Below, piece after piece: positions 27,888 through 37,237 of a stretch of DNA of 64,000 nt. Positions within the stretch are counted from its first letter, which is position 1; every line of letters starts with the position of its first letter. The notes below the pieces were generated by a model that worked only from the letters and a program-made list of their open reading frames with translations, was not told where the DNA came from and did not search any database. Both the position numbers and the translations under genes were made by a program. Source of the stretch: Rhodococcus sp. 105337 (GTDB lineage Bacteria; Actinomycetota; Actinomycetes; Mycobacteriales; Mycobacteriaceae); contig NZ_JABAGQ010000011.1 in NCBI RefSeq assembly GCF_012844225.1, positions 87,800 to 151,799 on the forward strand. Reading direction: 5' to 3'.

Positions 27888-28211
27888 ATGCCGAGCGAAA
27901 ACCGTTCGACCGCCTCAGGTCGAGGCGGCAATGTCATCCGCGCGGGCGCCGACGCCCTGCCGTGCGACGGTCAGGACCCCGACCTGTGGTTTGCCGAGGA
28001 CCCGTCAGACGTGGAACTGGCCAAATCCCTGTGCACCGGATGTCCCGTGCGTGCGCGCTGCCTCGAGACAGCGCTCGCCCGCCGAGAGCCGTGGGGAGTG
28101 TGGGGTGGCGAAATCATCAACCAGGGTGCGATCGTCGCTCGCAAACGCCCCCGTGGACGTCCCGCACGAGGTCCGATCAGCCAGCCGCGAAAAGACTTGG
28201 TGTGCGCCTGA
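27888..28211 (+). CDS. whiB7: WhiB7-type iron-sulfur transcription factor
   Basis: 107 residues from the ATG at 27888 with AGGAG 7 bases upstream. The same frame is open further upstream, but that is the leader. The [4Fe-4S] ligands are C26, C49, C52 and C58 (LCTGCPVRARC). The Gly-Trp motif EPWGVWGGE follows, then the AT-hook KRPRGRPARG that marks WhiB7. WhiB7 binds the primary sigma factor and AT-rich promoters to activate intrinsic antibiotic-resistance genes and itself. A structured leader precedes it. Confidence 0.93.
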   Translation: MPSENRSTASGRGGNVIRAGADALPCDGQDPDLWFAEDPSDVELAKSLCTGCPVRARCLETALARREPWGVWGGEIINQGAIVARKRPRGRPARGPISQPRKDLVCA

Positions 28212-28281
28212 TCGTGCCGTGGTATTCGGCGCTGCCGTCGCTGGACGCACTCCTGGGTCCTGCACCCCATGACCGAGTCGG

Positions 28282-29916
28282 TTGATCCTTCGGCAGATGT
28301 CCCGCCTCGTTCGTGCGCCCTTAACTGCGGGACATAGTTTTTTCACGTACCGGGTATTCGCTCCTGTGCGCCTCGACCCGGACGATCGCCGCCGTCCCGA
28401 CCGTGGGATCCAGATCCGCGACGTTGCTGAACACCTCCGTGTTGTTCTGTCTGCCGGACCTGCCGATGGGCGCGACCGCACAGTTACCGGCATCAGCGAC
28501 GATTCCCGAACGGTGCAGCCCGGCGATCTGTACGTGGCTCTTCCCGGACACCGATTCCACGGCCTCGACTTCGATGCCGATGCCGCGGCCCGCGGCGCCG
28601 TCGCCGTGCTCAGCGACCGGCCTTCTCGACTCCTGCCCACCTTGATCGTCGACCGGCCACGCGACCGGGTCGGCGGGCTGGCGTCCTGGATCTACGGCCA
28701 TCCCTCGCACGAACTGCAGGTCCACGGCGTCACCGGCACCAACGGCAAGACGAGCGCGACCTATCTCCTCGACGCCGCCCTCGCTGCCACCGGTGTCGTC
28801 ACAGGCTTGATCGGTGGTGTCGTCGTCCGGGGACCGGAGAGCACCCGGCCCGCCACACACACCACGCCGGAAGCCGCGGTGATCCAGCGGACCCTCGCGG
28901 AGTTCCGGGACCAGGCCGCGAGGGCGGTGACACTGGAAGTGTCGTCGCACGCCGTCAGCCACGGCCGCGTCGACGGCGTGCGGTTCCGTACGGTCGCCTT
29001 CACCAATCTCGGACCGGACCATCTCGACTTCCACCACACGATGGAGGAGTATTTCGCCGCCAAGGCAGCGCTGTTCACCTCCGACCGCGCGCAAGCGGCC
29101 GCGGTGAACATCGACGACGAGTACGGCAGACGGTTGGCCGCCACAACGGACGTACCGGTGTGGACGCATTCGACGCGCGACCCGGGCGCCGACGTGTACG
29201 CAGACTCGATCCGGTGCGACGTTCACGGCAGTACCTTCACCGTGCACACTCCGACCGGTCACGCCGGAGTCCGTCTGGCCCTTCTCGGCCCCCACCAGGT
29301 GGCCAATGCACTGACAGCGCTCACCTCGATAGCCGCAGCAGGGCACGACGTCCTGCAGGCCGCCGCGGGCTTCGAAACTCTCGCCTGCGTGCCCGGCCGA
29401 CTCGAGCGCGTCGAGGCCGACCACGGCATCCTCGGCCTGGTCGATTTCATGCACAACACCTCCGGACAGCAGGAACTACTGCCGTTCCTGCGGTCGCTGG
29501 CAGCCGAGCGCCGACTGATTCTCGTGATCAGCGCGACCGGAGAGCGCGATCCCGGAAAGCGCTTTCCGATCGGCCACACCGCGGCGACCTACGCCGACAT
29601 CGTGGTCGTCACCGACGACAGTCCGTACAACGACGACCCCAGGCTCCTCAGGGAAGCGGTCGCCGAAGGCGCGCATGCGGCGCAGAGCGCCCACGTGGTC
29701 GTCGAAGGCGACCGTCACCGCGCTTTCGAGATCGCTGCCTCCCACGCGAGGCCCGGGGATGTTCTCGTCGTGGCGGGACGGGGCAGTGAGCAGCGCCTGG
29801 TCTCGGGCGACTCGGTGCGGATGTTCGACGACAGGGAAGAACTGGAACGCGCGCTGCAGCGGATGCAGCGCAGTGTTCGAAGGACCCGAACCGGTCGTGA
29901 GACCCGCGGACGCTGA
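28282..29916 (+). CDS. MurE-like Mur ligase paralogue with altered substrate motif
   Basis: Up to 544 residues; the first 40 lack family character, so the start may be an internal GTG (VRLDPDD) at about 28366. N-terminal MurE domain (ISDDSRTVQPGDLYVALPG), ATP P-loop VTGTNGKTSATYLL, central EVSSHAVSHGRVDGVRF and FTNLGPDHLDFH are clear. Two usual MurE sites differ: the DYAHTPDA-type segment reads DFMHNTSGQQ, and the DNPR-type motif that selects diaminopimelate reads TDDSPYNDDP, without its Arg. It is probably a ligase acting on another amino acid or precursor, not the housekeeping MurE. It follows whiB7 on the same strand. Confidence 0.82.
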   Translation: MILRQMSRLVRAPLTAGHSFFTYRVFAPVRLDPDDRRRPDRGIQIRDVAEHLRVVLSAGPADGRDRTVTGISDDSRTVQPGDLYVALPGHRFHGLDFDADAAARGAVAVLSDRPSRLLPTLIVDRPRDRVGGLASWIYGHPSHELQVHGVTGTNGKTSATYLLDAALAATGVVTGLIGGVVVRGPESTRPATHTTPEAAVIQRTLAEFRDQAARAVTLEVSSHAVSHGRVDGVRFRTVAFTNLGPDHLDFHHTMEEYFAAKAALFTSDRAQAAAVNIDDEYGRRLAATTDVPVWTHSTRDPGADVYADSIRCDVHGSTFTVHTPTGHAGVRLALLGPHQVANALTALTSIAAAGHDVLQAAAGFETLACVPGRLERVEADHGILGLVDFMHNTSGQQELLPFLRSLAAERRLILVISATGERDPGKRFPIGHTAATYADIVVVTDDSPYNDDPRLLREAVAEGAHAAQSAHVVVEGDRHRAFEIAASHARPGDVLVVAGRGSEQRLVSGDSVRMFDDREELERALQRMQRSVRRTRTGRETRGR

Positions 29917-30007
29917 TCGGGAGACACGGGCGACCGGCCCTCCCCACTTTGGGTTCGTGCGCGTCGACACGGCCTCCGGCCGGATGCTTCCCGTGTATGT
30001 TCCGGTT

Positions 30008-30445
30008 ATGCCCGACGACGTCACCGGGATCAGCACACTCGCCGAAGCCCAGCAGACGCTCGCGTCTCAACCGTTCAGTGTTCTGATCGGAGCACAACTC
30101 GTCGTGTACACGAGGGGCCGCGCCGAACTGGAGATTCCGCTCAGACCGGACCTGTTGCAACAGTTCGGTTTCGCACACGGCGGGGTTCTGGCCTATGCGG
30201 CCGACAACGCACTCACCTTCGCCGCCGGTACGGTCCTCGGCCCATCGATCGTGACGACAGGCATGGCCCTCGATTACCTACGTCCGGCGAAGGGCCCGCT
30301 GCTGCGGGCGGTCGCCACCGTCCTCAACGGCGGCCGTACGCAGGCGCTGTGCCGATGCGAGATCTACTCCGTCGACGACGACTCCGTCCAGAAGCTTTGT
30401 GCCGCTGCCCAAGGCGGGGCACGCGTCATCGACCTGACCCGGTAG
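30008..30445 (+). CDS. PaaI-like hotdog thioesterase
   Basis: 145 residues from the ATG at 30008; an in-frame ATG at 29984 is an alternative. It is a single hotdog domain with FGFAHGGVLAYAADNALTFAA, the usual PaaI-type active-site helix, and TTGMALDYLRPAKG. Such enzymes hydrolyse acyl- or aryl-CoA thioesters; the substrate is not evident. It lies 91 bases after the MurE-like gene on the same strand. Confidence 0.85.
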   Translation: MPDDVTGISTLAEAQQTLASQPFSVLIGAQLVVYTRGRAELEIPLRPDLLQQFGFAHGGVLAYAADNALTFAAGTVLGPSIVTTGMALDYLRPAKGPLLRAVATVLNGGRTQALCRCEIYSVDDDSVQKLCAAAQGGARVIDLTR

Positions 30446-30464
30446 CCGCCGTGGGCGGGAACGG

Positions 30465-30486
30465 GTCGTTCGGGGCGACGAACGAC
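30465..30486. terminator. stem-loop after the PaaI-like gene
   Basis: GTCGTTCG (30465–30472) and CGAACGAC (30479–30486) form an 8-pair stem with a 6-base loop, 20 bases after the stop codon. There is no T-tract, so termination strength is uncertain. Confidence 0.35.
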
Positions 30487-30579
30487 GTTGTGCAGCACAC
30501 GACGGCCGATTAGTCACTGGTTCTATTCGGGCCGACCGTAATTCGTGACGTGACGCCACCACGTTGGTTGGCTGCCTTC

Positions 30580-30714
30580 ATGACAGACGAACCTCAGCGT
30601 GTGGATGCCGCGCGCACCACCTTGCTCAACGAGGACTGGGCCGCAGTCGTCGCGGGCCTGATCCTCATCGCCGCCGTGTTGCTCGGCGTGATTCCGTCGG
30701 GGCTGGTCCCGTGA
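30580..30714 (+). CDS. 44-residue single-pass membrane protein coupled to the YeiH-type transporter
   Basis: MTDEPQRVDAARTTLLNEDW is followed by one hydrophobic helix (AAVVAGLILIAAVLLGVIPSG, about 21–41) and a short end. The stop overlaps the GTG of the transporter gene as GTGA, so the two are translationally coupled. The sequence pattern, acidic N terminus then helix, suggests a small accessory subunit. No family is recognised. Confidence 0.6.
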   Translation: MTDEPQRVDAARTTLLNEDWAAVVAGLILIAAVLLGVIPSGLVP

Positions 30715-31889
30715 CGACGCGAGATAGCGACGAGCGGAACGCCGCCGTCGAGACCGAGAGCGCGCCCCGGGCAGACGGTGCAACGAAGGTCGAGGCGGCA
30801 CCCGCACGGCGTTCCTCCGCTCCTGCGTGGGCCGCGGCGGGCGTAGCCGTCGTCATCGTGCTGGGCGGCCTCACCAGATTCCTCGAGCAGAACGTCCCGG
30901 ACTGGGCCGAGGGAGGACCCTTCGAGCGGGTGGCGGGAGCGATCGAGTTCCCCGTCTACGCGATCGCGATCGGCCTGCTCGGGAATCTCGTCCTGACCCG
31001 CACGGGTGTGCGCGACAAGCTTTCCGGTGGTTTCCGTACCGAGTTCTTCATCAAGACCGGGCTGGTTCTGCTCGGCGCATCCATCAACCTGACCGTGCTC
31101 GCGACGGCAGCCGGGCCGGCGATCCTGCAAGGTCTGCTGCTGATCACCGCCGTGTTCTCGTTCAGCTGGTGGTTCGGCGGGAAACTCGGACTGGACGAGA
31201 AGCTGCGGGCGCTGCTGTCCGCCGCAGTATCGATCTGTGGGGTGAGCGCCGCCATCGCCGCGGCCGGGGCCGTGCAGGCCAAGCGGGAACAGCTCGCGTA
31301 CGCCGCGTCGCTGGTGATCGTGTTCGCGTTGCCCTCGATCTTCCTGTTGCCCTGGCTCGCCGGTGTCTTCGGACTGTCCGATGTCGTCGCCGGAGCCTGG
31401 ATCGGCGGCAACATCGACACCACCGCCGCCGTCGCGGCGTCCGGCGCGATCCTCGGCGACGACGCCCTGCAGATCGCCACGATCGTCAAGACGACCCAGA
31501 ACGCCCTCATCGGTTTCGTGGCGGTGGGCTTGACGGCCTATTTCGCGCTGAAGGTGGAGCGTCGTCCCGGCTCGGCACGGCCGAGCATCGGTGACTTCTG
31601 GGAGCGCTTCCCGAAATTCGTGCTCGGCTTCATCGCCGCGTCGATCATCGGCACGCTGTGGGTGAAATTCGTCGACGACGGCAAGGCCGATATCTCCACC
31701 ATCAACGACCTGCGGACGTGGTTCCTGATCTTCGCGTTCGTCTCTATCGGCCTGGAGTTCTCCGCGAAGGGACTGCGCGACGCGGGATGGCGCCCGGTAG
31801 TGGTGTTCGGATCGGCGACGGTGGTCAACATCGTCGTAGCGCTCGGTCTCGCAACGGTGTTGTTCGGCAACTTCGAACTGCCGCAGTGA
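30711..31889 (+). CDS. YeiH/UPF0324-family membrane transporter (putative sulfate exporter)
   Basis: 392 residues from a GTG at 30711 coupled to the preceding small membrane protein. A polar N-terminal 40 residues precedes about ten membrane helices. Family motifs are RTEFFIKTGLVLLGASIN, AVSICGVSAAIAAAGAVQAK and GAWIGGNIDTTAAVAASGA, then KTTQNALIGFVAV. The family is annotated as putative sulfate exporters, without firm proof of substrate. A strong hairpin follows. Confidence 0.88.
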   Translation: MTTRDSDERNAAVETESAPRADGATKVEAAPARRSSAPAWAAAGVAVVIVLGGLTRFLEQNVPDWAEGGPFERVAGAIEFPVYAIAIGLLGNLVLTRTGVRDKLSGGFRTEFFIKTGLVLLGASINLTVLATAAGPAILQGLLLITAVFSFSWWFGGKLGLDEKLRALLSAAVSICGVSAAIAAAGAVQAKREQLAYAASLVIVFALPSIFLLPWLAGVFGLSDVVAGAWIGGNIDTTAAVAASGAILGDDALQIATIVKTTQNALIGFVAVGLTAYFALKVERRPGSARPSIGDFWERFPKFVLGFIAASIIGTLWVKFVDDGKADISTINDLRTWFLIFAFVSIGLEFSAKGLRDAGWRPVVVFGSATVVNIVVALGLATVLFGNFELPQ

Positions 31890-31892
31890 GCG

Positions 31893-31920
31893 ATCGCCCC
31901 GCACCTCGGTGCGGGGCGAT
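31893..31920. terminator. bidirectional terminator between transporter and hisI
   Basis: Arms ATCGCCCCGCACC (31893–31905) and GGTGCGGGGCGAT (31908–31920) form a 13-pair stem. It sits between two convergent genes, 4 bases after the transporter stop and about 20 after the hisI stop. Confidence 0.7.
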
Positions 31921-31941
31921 CTCGTGTTCACCGTGTCGTGA

Positions 31942-32301
31942 TCAGCCGGGCTGTTCCGCCCCCAGCAGTACGTCGGTGTCGAAGCAGGTGTGGGTGCCGG
32001 TGTGGCACGCCGCCCCGACCTGGTCCACGACGAGCAGCACGGTGTCGCCGTCGCAGTCCAGCCGCACCTCGTGCACGTACTGCGTGTGCCCGGAGGTCTC
32101 TCCCTTTACCCAGTACTGCTGCCGTGACCGCGAGTAGTACGTGGCCTTGCGGGTCGCGAGTGTTCGGGCCAGTGCCTCGTCGTCCATCCAGGCCATCATG
32201 AGCACGTCGCCGGTCGACTTCTCCTGGACGACCGCGGCGAAGAGTCCGTCGTCGTTGCGCTTGAGTCGTGCGGCGATCTCCGGGTTCAGGATGTCGCTCA
32301 T
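31942..32301 (-). CDS. hisI: phosphoribosyl-AMP cyclohydrolase
   Basis: 119 residues, a monofunctional enzyme as in other actinobacteria. It opens the adenine ring of phosphoribosyl-AMP, the third step of histidine synthesis. [35 protein letters not shown], the metal residues in [13 protein letters not shown], and [10 protein letters not shown] are diagnostic. ATGA overlap with hisF. It is last in the his segment that starts at hisA. Confidence 0.97.
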   Translation of the reverse strand: MSDILNPEIAARLKRNDDGLFAAVVQEKSTGDVLMMAWMDDEALARTLATRKATYYSRSRQQYWVKGETSGHTQYVHEVRLDCDGDTVLLVVDQVGAACHTGTHTCFDTDVLLGAEQPG

Positions 32302-33071
32302 CGGACGATGATCCCTTCCGCGCGCATCGCGTCCTTGACCTGGCCGATGGTGAGCTCACGGAAGTGGAAGACGCTGGCGGCGAGCACCGCGTCGGCGCCG
32401 GCGTGGACGGCAGGCGCGAAGTGTTCGACGGCTCCGGCACCGCCCGAGGCGATCACCGGAACGTCGACGGTCTCGCGGACCGACGCAATCATCTTCAGAT
32501 CGAATCCGGCCTTCGTGCCGTCGGCGTCCATCGAGTTGAGGAGGATCTCCCCGACACCCAGTTCGGCGCCGCGGCGCGCCCACTCCACCGCGTCGATCCC
32601 GGTGCCCCGGCGACCTCCGTGGGTCGTGACTTCCCAACCCGACGGTGTGGGCTGCTGATCGGCGGGGACGGTGCGGGCGTCGACCGACAGCACGATGCAC
32701 TGCGACCCGAAGCGCTCGGACATCTCCCTCAGCACCTCGGGACGCGCGATCGCCGCAGTGTTCACCGAGACCTTGTCGGCACCGGCGCGCAGTAGGCGGT
32801 CGACGTCCTCGACGGTGCGCACGCCGCCACCCACCGTGAGGGGAATGAATACCTGCTCCGCGGTGCGTGTGACCACGTCGAGCATCGTGCCGCGGTCTCC
32901 GCTCGAGGCGGTGACGTCGAGGAACGTGAGCTCGTCGGCGCCTTGAGCGTCGTAGAGCGCGGCGAGTTCGACAGGGTCGCCCGCGTCGCGCAGGTTCTCG
33001 AAATTGACACCCTTGACGACGCGTCCGGCGTCGACGTCGAGGCACGGGATGACCCGCACGGCCAGTGTCAT
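32298..33071 (-). CDS. hisF: imidazole glycerol-phosphate synthase cyclase subunit
   Basis: 257-residue TIM barrel. The catalytic Asp pair lies in [15 protein letters not shown] and [36 protein letters not shown] and [13 protein letters not shown] bind the substrate phosphates. It makes IGP and AICAR from PRFAR with ammonia delivered by HisH, which is encoded about 6 kb away here. It overlaps both hisN and hisI by 4 bases. Confidence 0.98.
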   Translation of the reverse strand: MTLAVRVIPCLDVDAGRVVKGVNFENLRDAGDPVELAALYDAQGADELTFLDVTASSGDRGTMLDVVTRTAEQVFIPLTVGGGVRTVEDVDRLLRAGADKVSVNTAAIARPEVLREMSERFGSQCIVLSVDARTVPADQQPTPSGWEVTTHGGRRGTGIDAVEWARRGAELGVGEILLNSMDADGTKAGFDLKMIASVRETVDVPVIASGGAGAVEHFAPAVHAGADAVLAASVFHFRELTIGQVKDAMRAEGIIVR

Positions 33072-33892
33072 GATCGATCTCCTTCGAAACGCGGATTCGT
33101 CGCGGATTGCACTATGTCCAGTATTTCACCGTGGATTCCGGGTGCGGCGGCGAGCACCGACCCCGAGCCGATGCGCCACGGCTTCCCGTGGAAATCGGTG
33201 GCGATCCCACCTGCCGCGCGCACGAGCGCGACACCGGCGGCGTTGTCCCAGGGATGGTGGCCGAAGACCACGGCACCGCCCAGCGAGCCCGCCGCGGTGT
33301 AGGCGAGGTCGACGCCGGTCGATCCGTGCATCCGCAGGCGCGAGACGCGCCGGCTCAACTCGGTGATCACCGCGAGTCGTTGCGTGCCCGGGACGCGGCC
33401 ACGACTGTCGATGTCGAAACTGCCGACCCCGACCATCACGTCCTCGAGACGGCGCGGCTTCAATTTCTCGGCGATCTTCCCGTTGAACCACAGCGGGCCT
33501 TCGGCTACCGCAGAGAACCGCTGATCGGTCAGGGGTAGCCAGGTCAGTCCGATGACGGGAACCCCGTCCTGGACCAGAGCGAGCAGGATGCCCGCCATCG
33601 GCAGGCCCGCCGAATAGTTGACGGTGCCGTCGATCGGGTCGAGCAACCAGACGGTGCCCTCGCCGGCCGCCGGACCACCGAATTCCTCGCCGTGCACCGC
33701 GATTCCGGTGCGGTCGACGAGCTCGGCCGAAATCCGCCGTTCGAGTTCGAGATCGAGGTCGGTGGCGAAGTCGTTGGGTCCTTTGTCCACCGAACGCGGC
33801 GCGCCGTGCCCGGCGACGAAGCGCTCCGACACCTCGTCGAGCACATCACCCGCTATCGAGCGCAGACGGTCGAGATCGACGGATGCGGTCAT
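33068..33892 (-). CDS. hisN: inositol-monophosphatase-family phosphatase, likely histidinol-phosphatase
   Basis: 274 residues with the Mg-dependent IMPase motifs: [19 protein letters not shown] and [18 protein letters not shown]. In mycobacteria the gene at this position is impA; in corynebacteria a member of the family is the histidinol-phosphatase HisN. Location between hisA and hisF with 4-base coupling to hisF supports the histidine role. An inositol-phosphate role cannot be ruled out. Confidence 0.85.
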   Translation of the reverse strand: MTASVDLDRLRSIAGDVLDEVSERFVAGHGAPRSVDKGPNDFATDLDLELERRISAELVDRTGIAVHGEEFGGPAAGEGTVWLLDPIDGTVNYSAGLPMAGILLALVQDGVPVIGLTWLPLTDQRFSAVAEGPLWFNGKIAEKLKPRRLEDVMVGVGSFDIDSRGRVPGTQRLAVITELSRRVSRLRMHGSTGVDLAYTAAGSLGGAVVFGHHPWDNAAGVALVRAAGGIATDFHGKPWRIGSGSVLAAAPGIHGEILDIVQSATNPRFEGDRS

Positions 33893-33896
33893 GGGA

Positions 33897-34631
33897 TCAA
33901 CGGGACACGGCGTCGAGCGCCTCGGTCAGCGTGAACCGTCCTGCGTAGAGCGCCTTGCCGATGATCGCGCCTTCGACGCCCTCATCGACGAGCGTGGCGA
34001 TGGCACGCAGGTCGTCGACCGTCGAGACACCGCCCGACGCGACGACCGGTGCATCGGTCGCGGCGCACACCTCACGCAGCAGGTCGAGATTCGGTCCGGT
34101 CAGGGTGCCGTCCTTCGTCACGTCGGTGACGACGTAGCGCGAGCAGCCGTCGCGGTTGAGGCGCTCGAGCACCTCCCACATGTCTCCGCCGTCGGACACC
34201 CAGCCGCGTCCGCGCAGCCGCCACTCGCCGTCGATCAGCTTGACGTCGAGGCCTACGGCGATCCGGTCGCCGTACTCACCGATCGCGCGGGCACACCACT
34301 CGGGGTTCTCGATGGCGGCGGTGCCGAGATTGACGCGTGCGCACCCGGTGGCGAGCGCCGCGGCCAGCGTGGCGTCGTCGCGGATGCCACCGGAGAGCTC
34401 GACCTTCACGTCGAGTTCGCCGACCACACCGGCGAGTAGTTCACGGTTGTCACCACGGCCGAAGGCGGCGTCGAGGTCGACGAGATGCACCCATTCGGCT
34501 CCGGCGTTCTGCCATTCGAGGGCGGCGTCGCGGGGAGATCCGTAACCGGTTTCGCTGCCTGCCTCTCCTTGTACGAGGCGAACTGCTTCACCGTTGGCAA
34601 CGTCGACTGCAGGCAAAAGGACCAGGCTCAC
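33897..34631 (-). CDS. hisA: phosphoribosyl isomerase HisA (PriA type)
   Basis: 244 residues from a GTG at 34631 with AGGGA upstream. The TIM barrel has the catalytic Asp in [18 protein letters not shown] and [14 protein letters not shown], then [19 protein letters not shown] and [13 protein letters not shown]. In actinobacteria lacking TrpF this enzyme (PriA) isomerises both ProFAR and phosphoribosyl anthranilate. No trpF is present in the trp operon here, consistent with dual use. It begins the hisA–hisN–hisF–hisI unit, now separated from hisH. Confidence 0.96.
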   Translation of the reverse strand: MSLVLLPAVDVANGEAVRLVQGEAGSETGYGSPRDAALEWQNAGAEWVHLVDLDAAFGRGDNRELLAGVVGELDVKVELSGGIRDDATLAAALATGCARVNLGTAAIENPEWCARAIGEYGDRIAVGLDVKLIDGEWRLRGRGWVSDGGDMWEVLERLNRDGCSRYVVTDVTKDGTLTGPNLDLLREVCAATDAPVVASGGVSTVDDLRAIATLVDEGVEGAIIGKALYAGRFTLTEALDAVSR

Positions 34632-34699
34632 TGTCCCTACATTAGTGCCTGCGCGACGGACGCCACCACGCGCCTTCGACGGGAGGCCGCCCGCTGCGG

Positions 34700-35443
34700 T
34701 CACCGCAGTTTGATGGTGCCGCCGTCGACCATCAGGGTCTGGCCTGTCATATAGGCGGCGTCCCTGCTCGCAAGGAAAACGGCGACCCCGCCGATGTCCG
34801 CCTCCGGGTCGCCGAAGCGGCCCAGCGGTGTCTTCGCCAGCAAGGCCTTCTCGATGCCGGGATTCGCCTGGATGTACGCCTCGACGCCTTCCGTCAGCGC
34901 GAGCGGCGAGATGATGTTGACATTGATGTCGTCACCGGCCCACTCGTTGGCGGCGACACGGCTGATCGCGCGGATCGCTTCCTTGGCCGCCGCGTACGAC
35001 CCCTGCGTCACCAGACCGTCGATACCGGCCCCGGAGGCGAAGTTGATCACCGATCCGCGCTGCGCGGCGAGTTGCGGATGTGCCGCTTTCATCAACCAGA
35101 ACGTCGGATAGAAGCCCGTTCCGAAGGACAGGTCGAGCATCTCCTGGGTGGTCTCGAGCAGCGGTGCCTGGCGGGAGGCGTGTGCGTTGTTGACGAGAAT
35201 GTCGAGTTGGCCGAACGCGTCCACCGCGGCCGCCACGATCGCGGCGGCATTCTCCTCGACGGAAATGTCCGCCTTCATGAACTTGCCCGCGCCGCCGAGT
35301 TCCTCCTCGAGCGCCCGCCCGGCGTCGTCGTCGATGTCGACGAACAGCACCCGGGCACCTTCCTTGGTGAACGCCCGGACGATTCCACGCCCGATTCCGC
35401 CTGCACCACCGGTCACCACGGCGACCTTGTCCGTCAGCCTCAT
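34700..35443 (-). CDS. short-chain dehydrogenase/reductase
   Basis: 247 residues from the ATG at 35443 (AGAGGAG upstream). Rossmann [14 protein letters not shown](P)-binding motif, an Asp after strand 2 (FVDIDDD) favouring NAD, NNAHAS, and the catalytic Ser and YxxxK in [10 protein letters not shown]. Substrate unknown. It is part of the block inserted between hisH and hisA, on the same strand as the hydrolase and TetR genes, so possibly one catabolic module. Confidence 0.9.
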   Translation of the reverse strand: MRLTDKVAVVTGGAGGIGRGIVRAFTKEGARVLFVDIDDDAGRALEEELGGAGKFMKADISVEENAAAIVAAAVDAFGQLDILVNNAHASRQAPLLETTQEMLDLSFGTGFYPTFWLMKAAHPQLAAQRGSVINFASGAGIDGLVTQGSYAAAKEAIRAISRVAANEWAGDDINVNIISPLALTEGVEAYIQANPGIEKALLAKTPLGRFGDPEADIGGVAVFLASRDAAYMTGQTLMVDGGTIKLR

Positions 35444-35630
35444 GCGGTACTCCTCTGCATCGAGTCGATCACAGGCCCGTCGTGGATCGCGTGCTGCCGC
35501 GGCAGGCTCCAACACTTCCGACCGTACGCATCGAGACGCGTCGACCGCCGCAGTCTTCTGCTCTCCGAGACTGATGCCAGGTCCTGCCCGGCGAGCCCAT
35601 TCGAAGCTGACGACACGGGGCGGCTTGATG

Positions 35631-36521
35631 TCAGGGGCGGGCGCGGGCAGACAGGTCGCGGATGAAGCGTGCGATCTCGGCTGGCTTCTCTTCGGCCATG
35701 AAGTGCCCGGCCTGGATGGGCTCATAGGTCAGATCAGGTGCCCACGCCCGCCAGAGCGACGCGGCATCGAACCCCAACTGGGAGCCCCAATCCTGAGAGA
35801 TGACTCCGACGGGCATGGTGAGCTGCTTGCCCACCTCGCGGTCGTCTCGGTCCATGTCCAGGTCGATACTCGCCGTGGCGCGGTAGTCGGCGACGATGGA
35901 ATCCACGGCATTCACCGAGCTGTCGATGTAATGCCGGCGGACCTCGAGCGGGAATGTCGAAGCATCGGTCTCCCAGGCGTCCAGGAACGAGCCGAAGAAC
36001 TCGGGTCCGACGGCGCGGATCATCTTCTCGGGGAGACCCACGGGCTGCGCCATGAGATAGAGGTGCCAAGCGACTTTGGCGTCTACGCCCCGCAGGACGT
36101 CCCAGGTGTCCAAGGTGGGCAGTACGTCGAGGATCCCGAGAAACTGCACCGCGTCCGGGTGGTCGAGGCCTGCGCGAACACCGACGAGGGCGCCTCGGTC
36201 ATGACCGACCAGCCCGAAGCGGTCGTGGCCGAGCGCCTCGGCGATCAACCGAATGTCTCGGGCCATGGTCCTCTTCGAGTAGGTTTCCGGGCCCCGCTCT
36301 GCCGGCTTACCGCTCTCGCCGTACCCACGCAGGTCGGGGACGATGACGGTGTACTGCGCAGTGAGTTCGCGTGCGACGTGACGCCACATGTAATGCGTCT
36401 GAGGAAACCCGTGGAGGAGGACGATCGCGGGACCGTCGCCGGCGACGGCGACGTTGAGGTCGACTCCTTCGGCGCCGGGTAGCGTCTTGTATCGGAATCC
36501 GTCGATAGTCAAGCGGGTCAT
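35631..36521 (-). CDS. alpha/beta hydrolase, haloacetate dehalogenase/epoxide hydrolase-like
   Basis: 296 residues. Oxyanion motif HGFPQTHYMW (37–46), DLRGYGESGKP, nucleophile Asp at D108 in VGHDRGALV, and a C-terminal His in AGHFMAEEKP. The layout resembles fluoroacetate dehalogenases, but the His-Trp pair of their halide pocket appears as His-Leu (AWHLYLMAQP) and a second Arg after the nucleophile is missing. A true defluorinase is therefore unlikely. ATGA overlap with the TetR gene implies shared control. Confidence 0.85.
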   Translation of the reverse strand: MTRLTIDGFRYKTLPGAEGVDLNVAVAGDGPAIVLLHGFPQTHYMWRHVARELTAQYTVIVPDLRGYGESGKPAERGPETYSKRTMARDIRLIAEALGHDRFGLVGHDRGALVGVRAGLDHPDAVQFLGILDVLPTLDTWDVLRGVDAKVAWHLYLMAQPVGLPEKMIRAVGPEFFGSFLDAWETDASTFPLEVRRHYIDSSVNAVDSIVADYRATASIDLDMDRDDREVGKQLTMPVGVISQDWGSQLGFDAASLWRAWAPDLTYEPIQAGHFMAEEKPAEIARFIRDLSARARP

Positions 36522-37228
36522 GATGTTTCCTTCTCAATGATGTCGGTCGGTTGGGCGGCAGGATGGCCCGAGAAGATTCCTGCGGGTAGTGAATGCCTCG
36601 CGGACGGTGTGGCACGGAGTGCGGGGATCAGAACGGTGTCGACGAGGGACTCGAGATAGCGGTCGTCGATCTCGAGTCCGTTGAGTCGGCGAAGCAGGAT
36701 GACAGCGCCGGCGACTTCCTCGAACGGGAACGGATCGATGCCCGGAGGCAGTTCCCCACGATCGACCGCGGCCTGGATGACGGTCTGCGGTAGCCGCGAC
36801 CCGGTCGGGCCCACCGATCGTTCGATTTGCTCGCACAGTTCCGGGTCCTCGAGACCTGCTTGGAGCAGCAGCATTGCGGTCTGCCCGTCTGCAGAGCGCA
36901 TGGACTGCACGAGGCGGCGACCCAAGGCGAGAAGGTCACCGCGCAGGCTTCCGGTGTCGACCTCGTCGGGCCCGTCGCGGCGTGCGGGACCCGCTTTCAG
37001 GGCGGCAACCACCATGTCCCTCTTGGACTTCCACCGTCGGTAGAGAGTGGCCTTGGATGCGCCCGCCCGGCGGGCGACCTCTTCGAAGGTGACACCCTCG
37101 TACCCGACCTCAGAAAGCAGCGAGTTCACGGCCGTGAGGATCTCGGTCTCTCGTTGATCATCACGAGGGCGCCCACGACGAGCGCTCGGCCGAGTCTCGT
37201 CGAACTGATCCTGATTTGTATACGACAC
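36518..37228 (-). CDS. TetR-family transcriptional regulator
   Basis: 236 residues from a GTG at 37228 (VSYTNQDQFDE). The frame is open further but without protein character. The helix-turn-helix occupies about 25–70 (EVGYEGVTFEEVARRAGASKATLYRRWKS, given in part). The C-terminal half is a TetR ligand domain with a PFPFEEVAGAVILLRR segment. It overlaps the hydrolase gene downstream. An inverted repeat over its own start suggests autorepression and control of the hydrolase and SDR genes. Confidence 0.9.
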   Translation of the reverse strand: MSYTNQDQFDETRPSARRGRPRDDQRETEILTAVNSLLSEVGYEGVTFEEVARRAGASKATLYRRWKSKRDMVVAALKAGPARRDGPDEVDTGSLRGDLLALGRRLVQSMRSADGQTAMLLLQAGLEDPELCEQIERSVGPTGSRLPQTVIQAAVDRGELPPGIDPFPFEEVAGAVILLRRLNGLEIDDRYLESLVDTVLIPALRATPSARHSLPAGIFSGHPAAQPTDIIEKETS

Positions 37229-37237
37229 GTTTCGTAT
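37220..37237. promoter_or_regulatory. inverted repeat over the TetR gene start
   Basis: ATACGA–cacgtt–TCGTAT, 6-base arms with 6-base spacer, covering the GTG start. On the minus strand a second TACGA half-site lies next to it. Likely the autoregulatory operator. Confidence 0.45.

Noticed and set aside
35631..36521. Fluoroacetate dehalogenase assignment for the alpha/beta hydrolase
   Set aside because: The Asp/His framework is present, but the Trp of the halide pocket and one of the two Arg residues are not, so only the superfamily is claimed.
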